From the NCBI GenBank assembly GCA_000499405.2, contig HG738138.1, positions 7,996,888 through 8,060,887 on the forward strand: a stretch of 64,000 nucleotides of DNA, read 5' to 3'. This document shows positions 49,736 through 62,900 of the stretch, piece after piece (position 1 is the stretch's first letter; each line of letters begins with the position of its first letter). Below the pieces are notes generated by a model. The model was not told the origin of the DNA and did no database searches. It worked only from the letters and a program-made list of their open reading frames with translations. The position numbers were made by a program, and so were the translations under genes. Source of the stretch: Onchocerca volvulus. Taxonomy: Eukaryota; Nematoda; Chromadorea; Rhabditida; Onchocercidae.

Positions 49736-51824
49736 TTTGTAGCATCCAATCGGTGTTTTTGACTGCTTATCAAATATTGTGCTAATATACAATGTACATT
49801 AAGCTAGTTATAAGTGTGCATAATTGTGACAATGGCAAATGAAAGTTTTGCATGTGTACTCTTTGTCGTAAAATGAGCTGAAATTTATATAACTGTAGTT
49901 TTTTAAACTCATGCATGACGAAATACTCTGCTTCCGTTTCAAATCATTTAACTCTTAAATTTTCCTTCAATCTCCTGCTTATTGCTTTAAAAATCACTTT
50001 ATTTCCATAATTCAACGTTTCAAAAGTTCGTGCCCTGAAAAAATTCTAAAAATTTTTGATTAGTTTGATTTGAGTCAAACTGATCGTAATGATTAGAAAG
50101 CTTGGTTTATTATATCTTACTGCAGGCCAAAACTAAGCAATTTCGAGCTGATTTTTTAATGTACATCCGTTTGTTTTCTAGGTATTGTAGACAAACTTGT
50201 GGTTTAGACTAAACAATAAGCTGACTGATATTATTTAGAAGTGCGAGAACACGGTATTTTCTGATTCCGATTCCGTGTTGATATGTTTGTTAAATAATCG
50301 ACTTAATTTTGTTTTGAAGTATGTTCATTTTGGAATTTCATTCATTTGCTAAAAATCTTTACTGCTATAGATTATTGATGTTGAATTTTTTTTTTTTCAG
50401 CTAATATGAAACATTGGATTGATGAATGTGAAATAATTTGCACTCATTGGCATTGTTGCTTTCGGCACTTCATCATTTCTGATGTTTCTGTTTATGAAAA
50501 ACGATTTTTGTGTATTGCTGTCTGTTCCCAACTTTTTTCTTGTTTGGAATTTTTCATCTGTTTGTATAACTTTTGAGCTTGTTCGCTGGAATTATTTCAT
50601 CATATTTGTATGAAATATATTTTCCAGTTATTGTTTTCATTATTGTTTATGCGACATAAATCCATTAGTACTATAATAGCTTTTGCGATTTTCTTACCGT
50701 TTTTTTTTTCTCAACCTGAATTATTTCCACTGAAGACTGCTCGATGGAAGATTACTCTTTCGGCCCAATAAGCCGCATGGATTTACGGTCATAATTTGGG
50801 ACTCATTAACTTTCTAATTATGAATGAAGCAAACCGTTGATTAAGTAGTCTTGTTGAAGACTGCAGCGGTTTGCAGAAAATTAGGTTATGAAGAGATAGG
50901 TAAAATTGCAAAATAGTAATCTGACACTAGATGAATTCCGGCGAGTTTGATGAACATTCTATAGCTCAGGCAGTTCATTAAAAACCTAGAAAAATTTGAA
51001 TTTGAGACAAAAGGTGGTAGTTACCTCATATATTCGAATTATAAATTTCACGAATTGGTCATTTATCTAGAGACTGAAAAATCGGAATTTCAGGTAGAGA
51101 AAGCCTATAAATGATTAAATTATGGGATGATTTTCTTATGGAAGTATTTCTACGAAAATCTAGTGTAAAACTATTTCTATAAAGTTAATGATCCCTTTAT
51201 TTAATTTCCTGCAAGTCTTCAGTCAGTAATACACCGTGCAGAAATGGAAGGGAAAACGTCTACCGGTAATAATTTGCTTGGATATGGGACGAGGTGGTGG
51301 TTATTATGGTATGTTCGAATGCAAGCGAGAGGCATCACTACAGCTGACAAAGCAGCAGTTTTAAGTTGTGATGCAATTCTGGTCACTCCTGAAATTTCTT
51401 TTTCCAACTATTTACTTTGTAAGAGTAGGCCATATCCGTGAAAGCTTTCAAATCCCAGAAATAGAATCTTTTTTATAATTGCGACAGTTTTTCATCCGAA
51501 TATACGGTTGTAGCTTGTTAATTAGCCGTACGTCGGTTAAATTAATAGTTCTTAAAAATTATTTCTATAATTTCGGCATAAATTTTGGTCTCATACTTTT
51601 TCTGATCAAATATTTCATTTTCGCATTCTTATGTCAAGTATTTATTTTATATTTTCTAATTATTGCAGATATGATGTTTTAATATATTTTAAGTTGAAAA
51701 ATATTTGATTTGTTTTCTAAATAAATCAAATATTTTCCACTTTGAAATGAAATATTTCTCACAAATATAAATTTTATTCCATGAGAAGCGAAAGTTTATA
51801 TTTTATCATACAAGTAAGAATAAA
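49736..51824. other. Convergent interval between pezo-1 and mks-1
   Basis: It carries the 3' flanks of both genes. Small open frames near 51219-51441 on both strands show no recognisable domain. No RNA gene or repeat of note was seen. Confidence 0.4.
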
Positions 51825-54800
51825 CTACGAAATTTTGCTGTTAACACTGGGTATGGATTGATTCCGAATCTTGAGAAGATTTCTCCTTGCTTCCTCAAAT
51901 TTTGATAGTACCTTAAGTATATTCCAGTGAATCCGTGACTGTATACTGAAATAATTTTATCCTCATTTTTATCACTTCTATAGCAAGTGTCTCTCGTCAA
52001 GAGATTTGGTTACTTCATTAATTATTGGTTACATAATCTAACATTAACTGGATAAAGTACTTACCCATCATGTCGCATTAAGGTGCCGTATTTCATTTTA
52101 TGAAAGGATTCATGAGATATGAATTTCCGACTTTGCATGATACATTGTACATTAATTTTAAGGATTCCGGAATTTATTATATTAAGTCCTATACTAGATG
52201 CTATTGGACCCTGAAATTTTATTTACTTGATTGAATCTTTAAGTTCAAATTAATCTTTGCTTCCCAGTTTCAGTTAATTTCCATATTTTAAAAGCATTAT
52301 TGCTGTATCACCTTGAGTTTTTATTGGTGCAGATGGGTTTTTGGATTTTTTAATTTGCATGGATTTTTTCGCCCATTATATCTACTTGTTTTGCTCCAAA
52401 TAAGTTTTGGAAAAGAATGGCTTACTACTTCGCACATTGCAGATTCACTCGCTAAGGTCAACTCTGTCCGCTTAAAATCAGCCATTTCGGAGATGAAGTT
52501 TTCGAATAGCATGTTTTTCCTGTCATATTTGCTCTTATATCGCCAACATTTGATATCGAATTGATGTCTGAAATGGTAATTAGAAGATTCGAATCCGAAA
52601 GTTTGTCTGTAAACTAAGAATTAAGAAGTATTTTCGATTTGATTATCATGTTTTCAGAATCTGGGTTATACTGAAGTAATCATTACATAATACTCATTAA
52701 ATAGCAACAAAATAAAAAATAAAAGTAACCTTCCGGGTCGAGAAGGCAGCGTTAATTGCCCAAATCCATTTACAAAGAAGCGTCCCCAATAATCTTCCCC
52801 ACAAAGTCGGAAGATTATCCTGGGCCAGTAAAAATTTTCGGAAAGTTGCTCTTCTTCAATAATTAATGTGACACATACCGGTTGTGAAAATACGGCCACG
52901 TCATCCTAAAATTGAGCGAATGGTTCTGAAGGTTGCATAGTAGTCATAGCTACCTCTTAAAAGCCTGGAATGCTTTGGTGAAAATAGTTTGCAATTAAGA
53001 AAAATACCTTTCCCTGTGGACTTGAATCAATAATTGGTGACCATTCGTGTACCTGAGATATATCAATTAATTTACAGTGCAACGGCAGGTCAACTTTATA
53101 TTCAATGCATAATCCATCGTGAGGAAAGTTAATCGCTCGTTCTGCAACATATTCTTTTTTGTGCTTCATTTCTAAAACCAATTTAGTGTAAGGAATAATC
53201 ACATAGGATTGTTTCGAAAATTTTTATTATTATTCCAAGTTTAGGTTTTTAAATCTCGGAATCCTTCCTTACTCACCAATATCGATAAGATAAACAAGTT
53301 TTGTGGTTTTTTCGGATGGAAAGTCGCTTAGCATTCTACTTTCTTCCTTTTCAAACCATAACTAAAACAAGTAATCTTTTATAAGGTCTGGCACGTTGTG
53401 TACGTATTATAGAGACGCAGGCAGTTTGAAAATTCCCAACTCTAAAATAAAATAAAAGTAAAATTGGTAAAACAAAAGACCTGATTTGAGCTGGCATCAT
53501 TAACACGATTAAATTTTTCATTGTTGACGACGGACAAACGCGCTTTGTAAATACCAAAATGAGTTTCAGTGACGCTACTTTTGGAGAATAGATCTGGTTC
53601 AATGATGATTTGTGTCCCATTTAGTGCTGTTATCTTGCATAAAACATACTGGTTACTTTCATCATTCATTTGCCTACGAGATCAAAGAAGATCAATTACT
53701 ATAAGTTAGCTGAATGCAGTACTTTCTGTAATTATGCATCACTGATGGCATTTTTTTTTTTTTTTTTTTTAAGTATGGATTGTATGAGTTGGGATTAAAT
53801 CCGAGAAATTATGAGAAGCAAACGTGTTATCCTGCATTGGGCCCAAGTAAGCCATTATGTACATCATCTGCTTGTTGCTCTGTATATTTCTTGCTTTAAT
53901 TTGATATTCCTTATGTGGTAAATCAATTACTACTTTCTGATGTGACATCCTGAAATAAACTTTCAGGATGAGAAACAAATAGGTTATTGAATTATAACAA
54001 TGAAATTAAAGTGCGAAAAAAAAAAAAAAAAAAGATAACCATCTTACATTGCTGGTTCTACTCGTCTGCTTCTGGATGCAACAATTCTTTCGGCTAATCT
54101 ATTTTCTCTTGTGTGAGTATGCAATTCCGTAACTACCTGAAATTTATTGTTTGGTTTCATTTGAATAGTCTAATGCCTTATAGTTTCTTTTTTCACCATG
54201 GAAAGTTTGTGTAATTTGTTAAGTTTTTCATTTTCTTTATGCTATAAATTATACATCTTTTTCGACTTCTTTAACCTTTCCGATTCCAGTAGGTTCTTCG
54301 CCATCAACAAGAGTAAACACCCTGCTGCCTGCAATTCGAGAACAAATAGATCGTTGAAATACCAGATTGCTACTTCTGAACTAATATGGTCATGATTCTG
54401 AAAAAATTTTCAATTGTAGTTACCTTTTTTTTCAACTCCCGTCGTTACCTCATCCTGATCAGTACTATCTTGTTCGGAACAAATTTGCGTTTGCAATTGC
54501 GGTATCTGAAAAGTATATCCAATTTACAATTGTAATGGAAAAAGCATAAAAAATTTGCTGTAGTTTTGAAGACATAAATAGAGGACAGATAAGATGCGGG
54601 AATATTGAGATAGTTAATTCTTAATTTATAATGAATAGCTCACTTACAGCAGCGGGTTTATTCCATCTAAAATGAAGCTTTTGTTGCCACTTGAAGGTGC
54701 AGTCCTCTACTGGAGTGGTAGGCAGCGCAGTATTTTCCGTAAAATCATCGATTGAATACAATATATCGACTACTGGCTCACTGTATTCAAGAATCAGTCT

Positions 54801-54973
54801 GAATCTTAAGCTTGATGAACCAATTATCAGTGCGATAAGTACTAATTTTGCATCAATTCGATATCAATTCATTAAAATTCTGGCCACGAAATTTGATGAA
54901 GTAAAGATAGAGCATACCTGAATTCAACGCCAGTAAGCGGCCTGCTTGTAAAATAAACACCTCGCTCAGCCAT
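51825..54973 (-). CDS. mks-1: MKS1, B9-domain ciliary transition-zone protein (457 aa)
   Basis: Twelve exons, all in phase: 54973-54918, 54666-54648, 54505-54449, 54136-54048, 53949-53824, 53673-53481, 53361-53277, 53171-53008, 52905-52730, 52567-52426, 52210-52065 and 51945-51825. The start is MAERGVYFTSRPLTGVEFR. A basic segment (RLAERIVASRSRRVEP) precedes the B9 domain in the C-terminal half, which shows FPHDGLCIEYKVDLPLHC, YWPRIIFRLCGEDYWGRFF and the hallmark NGFGQLTLPSRPG. The C-terminus (SKFEEARRNLLKIRNQS) resembles the final helix of MKS1. MKS1 works with B9D1 and B9D2 in the MKS module that gates the transition zone of cilia; in nematodes cilia occur only on sensory neurons. The long region before B9 and the C-terminal helix favour MKS1 over the short B9D1/B9D2. 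It lies tail-to-tail with pezo-1. Confidence 0.85.
53946..53970. repeat. 10-bp perfect stem, 5-nt loop, over an mks-1 splice acceptor
   Basis: CATCCTGAAA (53946-53955) and TTTCAGGATG (53961-53970) are exact reverse complements separated by five bases. On the mks-1 strand, one arm contains the TTTCAG acceptor of the exon starting at 53949, so the acceptor could be paired in the pre-mRNA. Confidence 0.75.
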
Positions 54974-57900
54974 GTTTTAAAAATGGTCGGTTTTTCTAAA
55001 ACTGCAAAGGCTAAGAAATCTAAATTGGATTAATAGAGATAATCCTTTTCATGAAGTATTGGTTGCTAGGTAACCAGAGATTTGTTGATTTCACTACAAG
55101 TATTGATACTTATGAGTTAAACTAGAGGAACTGAAATAAAAAACGGACAGAAGCTGAACTGCGTTAGTTTCCGATTTTATTTTTATGACAAAAATTATTT
55201 AATTGTTTTGCAAAAAATAAGATTGTAAAAAGATGATTTTTAAATTACATTTTGTTTCTAGTTTTATTTATTAAATGATTACTTCGATTTCTGTTTAATT
55301 TTAATTCATCAGAGTGTGAAGATGAAATTTTGATATCTCGAGTTGATTCAGAATTTTACGAAATTCCACAAAATAACAATTTACAATATGATAAAGAAAC
55401 TATCAAGAATTTAAGGAATCACGAAACTTTGAAATCAAAATATTCATAAATTCTGATTGGATCAGTGATTTACATTTTGCCTACTATATGTTAATAACGA
55501 TATGAGAGTCCCTTAAAAAAAAAAAAAAAAAAAACTATTGATTTCTCAAAATTTCAAAAGGTAATTATTTGTTAATAAAGCAGTTATATTGCGTACAAGA
55601 CCGATTAAGACAATCAAACATAAAAAATTGCAGTATTACGAAGTACACCCGAAATACAACTCAAGATTCGAAGTAGGTGAGTGCTGGTATTATATATTCA
55701 TAATCATTTCAATCAAATGTAATATGCAGAAATTTCTTTGATTATTCTCTTTAACTGTTCTTTGAAATTTCATTATCAATTTCTTTTCCACTAAAAAATT
55801 GTTTATTTTTTATCAGTGTATATATGCCATTCAAGCCAAGAACTATTCAGTCACAATGCTCAAAGAACACTAATATCATTCTTCACGTTATTTTTCATGT
55901 AGAAGAATACGTAACGAAAACAATATTATCTTCAGTTGCTACAGTTACATCACTAGCACTTATCACTTCATTCTTATCTTTAATTATCATTCCATTCAAA
56001 GTCTCATCAACACCATTAAACAGTTTATTATGGTAATAATTACTTACTAACTTATTTAGCTAATCATTGCTAGTCCTTTTGTTGTCGTACGTGACGCCAT
56101 CAATTTCAATATTGGAAAATTTTCATTACGGCATTCTTTGAGATTACGAAAATCCAATTGATGAATTGTAAAAGAGAATAATTACTGAATTTTAGATTTT
56201 GATACTTTTTCGGTTGTTTATTTAAATAATACACATGCATTTTGGAATTAAATAAAATTTAATTGTACAAAAATTGTTTGGCTAATTGGCGGTGGCAGTT
56301 TAGATTGCATTGCAATTTTCTTCCCACGTCTTTGGTTTAACATCAATTAATATATTAGCAGCAAGTGGAATGTTATGACTGGATGATCCTTAAAGAAATA
56401 TTGATATTTTCACTGCTTTCTCATTCCAAACTGGAGATTTTCTCGTCAGATTCCGTCAAGGAACATTTAGAATTTTCAGAATGTATAACTGTTCCAGAAG
56501 TTACCTATAATGAGGAAGTCGATTCATGAATCGACTCACGGATGAATGGTACTTTGCCTTTATAAAAAAAGAAACGAAAGTAACTTTTAGGATGAGCGAT
56601 GAGAGAGAAAAAAAGTGGCATTGCAGCGCTCTGTATCAAGTAATGACAAAAGTACGAAATTTGAGGAAGTGCTTCAAAAGCTTTTATCATAGCTTTCTCC
56701 ATATATTCAAGTAATGATAAAAGCATGAAAGCAAGAAGTGCTGCAAAAGCTCAAGAACCCTCAGTGAGTGTAACAAATAAAATTCATCGATAAATACATA
56801 AACAAGAATTCCGTGTTCTCTGTAGTTTGACTAAGATTCTGCAGAGATTTTTGTTTAGTCTATCATGATAATGTTCGAAATCATCAAACAAAAATCTACA
56901 AATTCTAAGATCGATTTTTGCTAACCAAAAAGCATTTGGCATTAAAGAAATAATTATTTTCCAAAAATAAAACAAAAAACTGAACATTTGTTAGATAGAC
57001 CAAGGCGGTACTTGAAAATAACACAGGGTAAGAGGGGAGTGAATGTGGGCAAGGACTCAAGTGATGCAACTATGACTGCCGCTTCCCCAAAAGCACATGA
57101 GGTCGAGAATGCGTCATGATGTTCAAGCTTAGAAAACACCGGCAATATGACCTCACTTCATTTCCATAGATCTGTTATATCGCCGAATACTGATTGCGCA
57201 AAGACGCATCTGCTTGGGTAATACCATATAGATTGATCCTCTTTCTACCTTACTCTTAATTAACCCACCTCCTGATATCTCTAATTTCACTATTCTGCTA
57301 ATTTTTCAATTCATTTTAGGGAAAAAATGTAGTCCTAATGACTACATTTTGTCGTTACATCCCAACCTTCAACGTGCTGTATATGTCATTTTTAGCCCTG
57401 AAAAGCTCTTCCAATTCAACCGCTCTTTCAGTTGCCAATAATTTAAAACAACTAAGGTACTCCTATATCATCCAAAATACAGAATTTTATACAACAATTT
57501 CATCTTTTTCGTTGTTTTTATAGGTTATAAGAAAATCATTTTGGGAAAAGAGTTGATAAAAATTTATCAAAACTTCTTTCCAGATTAAAGATTAAAAAAC
57601 AATCTTATTTCTACAACTGAAGAAATTTGTAAAGAATTTTCTGTTGCAGCTGTACTGCAAGTTTCTTTTATTCCTTTTCATTCCATGTTCCTTACTTAAC
57701 TCTGCATGTAAAAAGATCCCTATTTGATGTTCAAATTTAAAGTCCATTTGTCTTTCTGTCTCATAATTTCTGAAGTCTGTTTGTCTCCCCATCTCTCAAA
57801 TAGTGAAAATCCATCTGTCTTCCCACTTCTCGAAATCAATCAAAGAACAATTATTTCTATAAAATTCATACTCTACAAATGAATGGTTTTCTACATGCCA

Positions 57901-58147
57901 CGTAAGACACAAATGTTGTAATAAGTTATTCAAAAGGGATTTATTTTTATTGTTTGTACTACAAATAGAAGTTTCAGAGCATATTTCATTTAAGTATCCA
58001 ATGTATCTGTATTTTTGTATTTGTACTCAGCCCTGGATATTTGCATACTATTCTTGGTTACATTTTATTATTGGAATAATAAACAAAATTAATGGTCGAT
58101 TGTAATATATTAACTATAAATTCATCGCCGTAAATACTCCTCGAATT
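54974..58147. other. Divergent interval between mks-1 and the bZIP gene
   Basis: No gene is supported. It contains an A-run near 55517, a diverged direct repeat at 56638-56683 and 56709-56752 (AAGTAATGA, GAAGTGCT, CAAAAGCT), a somewhat less AT-rich patch at about 57000-57220 and loosely repeated CCATTTGTCTTTCTGTCTC-like sequence at 57740-57830. Regulatory sequences for both flanking genes presumably lie here, but none can be pinned down. Confidence 0.4.
56638..56752. repeat. Diverged direct repeat, two copies 71 bp apart
   Basis: Copies at about 56638-56683 and 56709-56752 share AAGTAATGA.AAAAG and GAAGTGCT.CAAAAGCT. It looks like an old local duplication in intergenic DNA. Confidence 0.6.
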
Positions 58148-59139
58148 ATGAGATTAATTATGTGGGTGACAGGAAAAAGCAAAATCTCAGCCAACTGTGG
58201 AAGCGGAAGTAAAGCAGGGCCGAACTGTTACAAGCACCGACTAGAAGCAATGTCAATGTGTTGGACTGGATTTGACTCTGTGGGTTCATACGGCGCCACA
58301 TCTAATTATTCACATCAACCGGGTACATGTCCAACATTACCGATGACAATTGCCAAGCAAAATGACCAACAGGTTATCTTTAACAACCTTTTCAATCAGT
58401 AGCATTTCGTAAATCAAAGAAAATTTTTGTTTATCGATCAATAAAATGCTTTTTTATCGAACCTATTACTTAAACAATTCATTAACTTACAGATAGTACA
58501 TCACTTTCGTCCATGCAATGTCGTCTCTTTTGCGCAACACTTCTCAACGTTATCGTTTAATACCAACAATACACCCTCCTTATTATGGCCCCCAGCATCA
58601 ACCAAGAAGAAACCCATCCCTGTTCCTGAAAACCTGAAAGACGAGGTAAATACATTTCATAAAAAGGTCTGCCTAATCATCACCTGCTAATATACAGCAC
58701 TTTCTTATCAGTTTGTCTACAGTTTCTTTTTACGGCTACTTCTGTACCCCACATAATTTAAAGCAAGATTTTATGGTAAACATATATATATATCAACAGC
58801 AAATATATAAAGACTAAATTGTAGAACATTCATTATTATTATTTGAAATTAGAATTATCTTAACTAAAATTTTATTTCCGTTGTACTTGAGAACTTCAGG
58901 CATATCGTGAACGTAGGATGAAGAACAACGAATCAGCTAGAAAATCCCGAGAACTGAGGCGTCAAAAAGAAGAATCAACTCAGTTGCGATGCGACCAACT
59001 TTTGCAAGAAAATCACCTCCTGCGGGCCGAATTGTCTCTATTACGGAGTCAAATGGAACAATTTCGACAAATCATTTCTATTTCTTCCAATAAATCGCAG
59101 CAAAATTTCGTCCTTAACAGTTCTGTTTCTGGTTTATAA
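58148..59139 (+). CDS. bZIP transcription factor, probably PAR/CES-2-like (205 aa)
   Basis: Exons 58148-58372, 58493-58645 and 58900-59139 join in phase 0 and end in TAA. The last exon carries a complete basic-leucine-zipper. The basic region YRERRMKNNESARKSRELRR contains the N-x3-A-x2-S-R signature that contacts DNA, followed by heptad leucines/hydrophobics (QLRCDQLLQENHLLRAELSL, then LRSQMEQF). The pattern fits the PAR/CES-2/NFIL3-type group more than CREB or AP-1, but the exact member cannot be named. The N-terminal exons are not recognisable apart from a Lys/Pro-rich stretch (TKKKPIPVPENLKDE) just before the basic region, where PAR proteins also have a conserved extension. The chosen ATG is the first in frame; an acceptor-like GTGACAG at about 58171 leaves open an upstream first exon. 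It converges with rabs-5. Confidence 0.8.
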
Positions 59140-59902
59140 ATTTTATACGTCATATGTACACAAAACTCAATTTCTCGTGCTGCTGCACATCCAATGCTCG
59201 GATGTATTCAGAGAATCTCAGAATTTCAAAATCTAGCCAACTGTTATACTTGGTAAGATATTTATTTATTTGAAATAAAGTGAATAAATCTCAATCCAAA
59301 CAAAAAATGCAACTGACATTACTTACTTGGATTCCACGAGATGAGCAGATCAATATATCAAACAATTTTAAGCGTGAAAATAAGTACTTATAAATCAGGT
59401 TTTGCTTTTTGTTAACTTTTCTTTTTTTGTTAACTTTTGTTAACTTTTCCTTTTTGTTTCCCTTTTGTTAACTTTTCTTTTTTTAATACAAAATTTTATA
59501 ATAGACTTTTAATTTGCCGTCCCTTTCGCCTCATAGAACAATCTGTGAAAGTCACAATTCCGGTTACGACTGAAAATCAGATCCCATAGATCTGTTAAGG
59601 AGAAAATTTCTTGTAATAAAAAGCTAATCTACCTGAATGGCGCACAAACTACAAATGAATAATAAAATAATGCACTGAAGTGGAGCATGAAAAAGTGGAT
59701 TGTTCCTTGAACTCACAAATATAGACAAAAATATATCAAGCTAAATCAATTAAAATGCGGAGCTAAAAATCTGAAAGTAAATATAAATATTAAAAAATAC
59801 AAGTTAGATAAAGAAAGAGCTTTAAGGCTTGATGTGGTATTAACATGATGTCATAATATTAACAACATCAAGTTATACGAGAGCAAGAGAGAGAGAGAGA
59901 TA
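59140..59902. other. Convergent interval between the bZIP gene and rabs-5
   Basis: 3' flanks of both genes. It includes a GTTAACTTTT-type repeat (59406-59479) and a short GAGA run at about 59882-59900 directly after the rabs-5 stop. No gene is seen. Confidence 0.5.
59406..59479. repeat. Irregular GTTAACTTTT repeat
   Basis: Four copies of TGTTAACTTTT are interspersed with T-rich spacers (CTTTTTT, CCTTTTTG). It is a short, locally expanded low-complexity repeat. Confidence 0.8.
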
Positions 59903-62900
59903 TTACTGCACTGAAGAAGTATTTTTGTTGAGCTTCTCAATTTCACGCTCTAGGTCGCACAAGTTCCGTTCCAATATTTCAACTTCTTCCAACCGACTAT
60001 CTTCCACAGCTTGTTTCAAGTATCTTGAAATTAATATACTGCTGTTTTATTTCAAAAAGAAAATACAAAAATCAGGAAATTTTTTTTTGTAAGAGCAAAT
60101 GCAAACATACAAAAAAAATACGACTAAATGTGATATTTTGCGGAATCCCGCATCTATATGTAACTAACCCTTTGATAATCAAGATTTGTTCCTGCAATGG
60201 ATCAGCTTTATCTTTCTCTTCAATAAACGGATTGGTATGAAGCAATATCTTCGATGGAGTCCAGCCATAATCTTCACAACCACCAACAATATCAGAAAAG
60301 GAAACAGATTCCTTCAAGCGACTCTCAGAATTTTTTCGTACTATTTCTGTTTCGCATAAATGTGAGCCAAGTCGATTTGAAACTGACGGCTACAAAATAC
60401 GGGAGAAAACTTTATAACAAAATTTAAGAGCTACAACGAAGTTGCAATCAAGGAAAAGTTCCAAAAATGAGATCTATAAAATCTAATAAAAGCATTATAA
60501 ATTAACCGTCAAAATGAATGCATTTCTTTTTCTTTCCATATCTATTCGATGTTTAATATCAGCGCGTCTTTTTTCTTGCAATTCATTATAGCGATCTTCA
60601 CTTGGATGAAGATTCATTTGAACCACTAGCCGCTAAACAAACTTCAGATAAGAAATTAGTGCATTATGAAGAGATAAATCAAACAGTTACCTAATCTAAT
60701 CATGAGGAATAAAATACTAATGAATAAACGTGAAAAATTAACAAGATTCTAAAAAGAATTCTCAGATTAACAGAAATGAAATCGAACCTGCAACATCTGT
60801 AGAGAAAAGTCACGGATATTTTTTCGGATGACCTGTTCTCGTGGTGTACAATGTTCAAACATATTTTCTTCAGTGGCACGATGTATCTCAACACGAGAGC
60901 TAAATTGAAATAGAACGTTCAAGATCATTTTTAGTTAATAATTTTAATACGAAATAAAAATTAAATTCAAAAGTGCATTCTGCTAACCTTACAGAATCAA
61001 TTTCTCTTTGCAGTTGTGCCAGTCGATTTCTCAATTGAACAGCAGAATCCAATGTATACATGGTCTCTCCGCGGCTGAAAATCGTGACAGAAACGGAAAA
61101 TTTATTAAATAACGAACCAAAAGCAGATCCAAATTACTTATTCGAAGGTATAAACACTAAAACATTACAAAAAAAAACAAAAGCATAAAGTTACCGTATA
61201 CTTACCTTAACGATTCTGAAACACGTGCATAGGAGGTAGCTAACTTTTGGGCATCACGAAAAAGGGAGCAAAGGCGCTCGTACAATATCACAAGCATTGG
61301 TGGTGATGCAAGCATTTCCATTTTTTCATTACGAATATCCAGTAAAATCTTACACTCCGCACAAATTCTCAAATGCTCATTTTCGTCCTAAAAAACCGAA
61401 ACAATAATTTCTGTATGATTAACCAATCTGGATTCTTAAATCAATGAATTTTTTTTCGTAATAAGAAGGGCATCTTAAAAACATTCGATTAAACGTTTTA
61501 GTGCATGAAAAAAATAATGATCCTAGCAGCGAAATCTGGTGAAACAATATAGTTAAAGTTTTGATAATTTTGCAAAAAACGCAATACGTAACGGCAATAC
61601 TGACTGAAAAATTTCCATAATTTAAAGGTTAAGACAACCTGTTGAAGCAACGATGCTAAACTGATTTCAGTACCGTCCCGCTTCACCAGTGATAACGTTG
61701 AAGAAAATAATTTTTCGCTTTTTAATCGCACTGACTGCAATGATTCACTGGACACAGCTTGTTTAATAGCTTCAGCAACAGACGCAGAACGTGATAAATG
61801 ACTTAATGGCTCTTCCGGAATATTTGTTTCTGAACCATTTATTTCTTCCAACAACTGTGCCGCAAATGCTGGATTTGTTAATTTGCCTGAAAAAAAATGA
61901 AAGTTGTGCTGAAAAATAATAAACCAAAAATCTGAGTTTAAGTACATGTAATGTACTGCAAGGTTAGAAGCTAATATTAATATGCACGACATAACTTTTT
62001 CTTCTCCAGAGAAAACTACAACTACTAACAACAATAATTCATGGCAGTTATCATGACGATTTCATATGTGATACTAGCTCTAGCCGAATGTAGGAAGCCA
62101 AAACTTCAGTTCCATGAAACGAATGATTTGTGCAGTAGCAAAAGTCTGAAGAACGTACGGGCATCGACGAAAGAAAGGAACTTTGAACATGCGTGACATA
62201 TGATTTCGCCACACAATCGACAGTGATGTCGTCGTCTAGTTAATGAAAATTTTATGGAACATGTTCGGCATTTCACAGCATCACGATCAATTACCCAAGG
62301 TACTGTTTCACGTTCAAAAGCTAAAATAATTTCTATTTTAATGGCAAGAACTGTTACTAAAATTGAAAAAAAAAAAGCATCATTAATGCTTTAAATGAGT
62401 TTTGAAGAAATTAAAGCGATCTATTAAATTTAGAGACATTATGTGCTAACCTTTGCGTTTACTGGAATCAGAAGGACATTGGTTAATTAACTTATCAAGT
62501 CTAATAATCAAACTATTTGTTTTTACAGCGGCATCGTTTATACAAGGAGATCGACATTTTAAATAAAAATCCGTATGACTCCTAGTAATTCCTGGAAAAG
62601 AAAAGGTGACAATATCATTACACTTGGCAAAATTTCAGAATCCTCGGTATTGGTGAAGATATAAAAAAAGATGTTCACTTGCTCTCCGCAGCTTCTCAAG
62701 TCATTGTTTTTTACTGTTCCTCAATGAAAATAACATTCCATGTTTCATACCCAATAATATTTATCATATTAAAAAAAGAACGCAAATTACTTTTGTTTAC
62801 TTATTTTATTTTATTAAAAAATAAATAAAATATGTATTTACTTTGATTAAACTTACCCAAATCTTGAAGAAAAGTAAAGGTATGCGCTGAGTGAGAGGGT

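Noticed and set aside
54198..54395. Rightward frame opposite mks-1
   Set aside because: It lies antisense across mks-1 introns and has no independent support.
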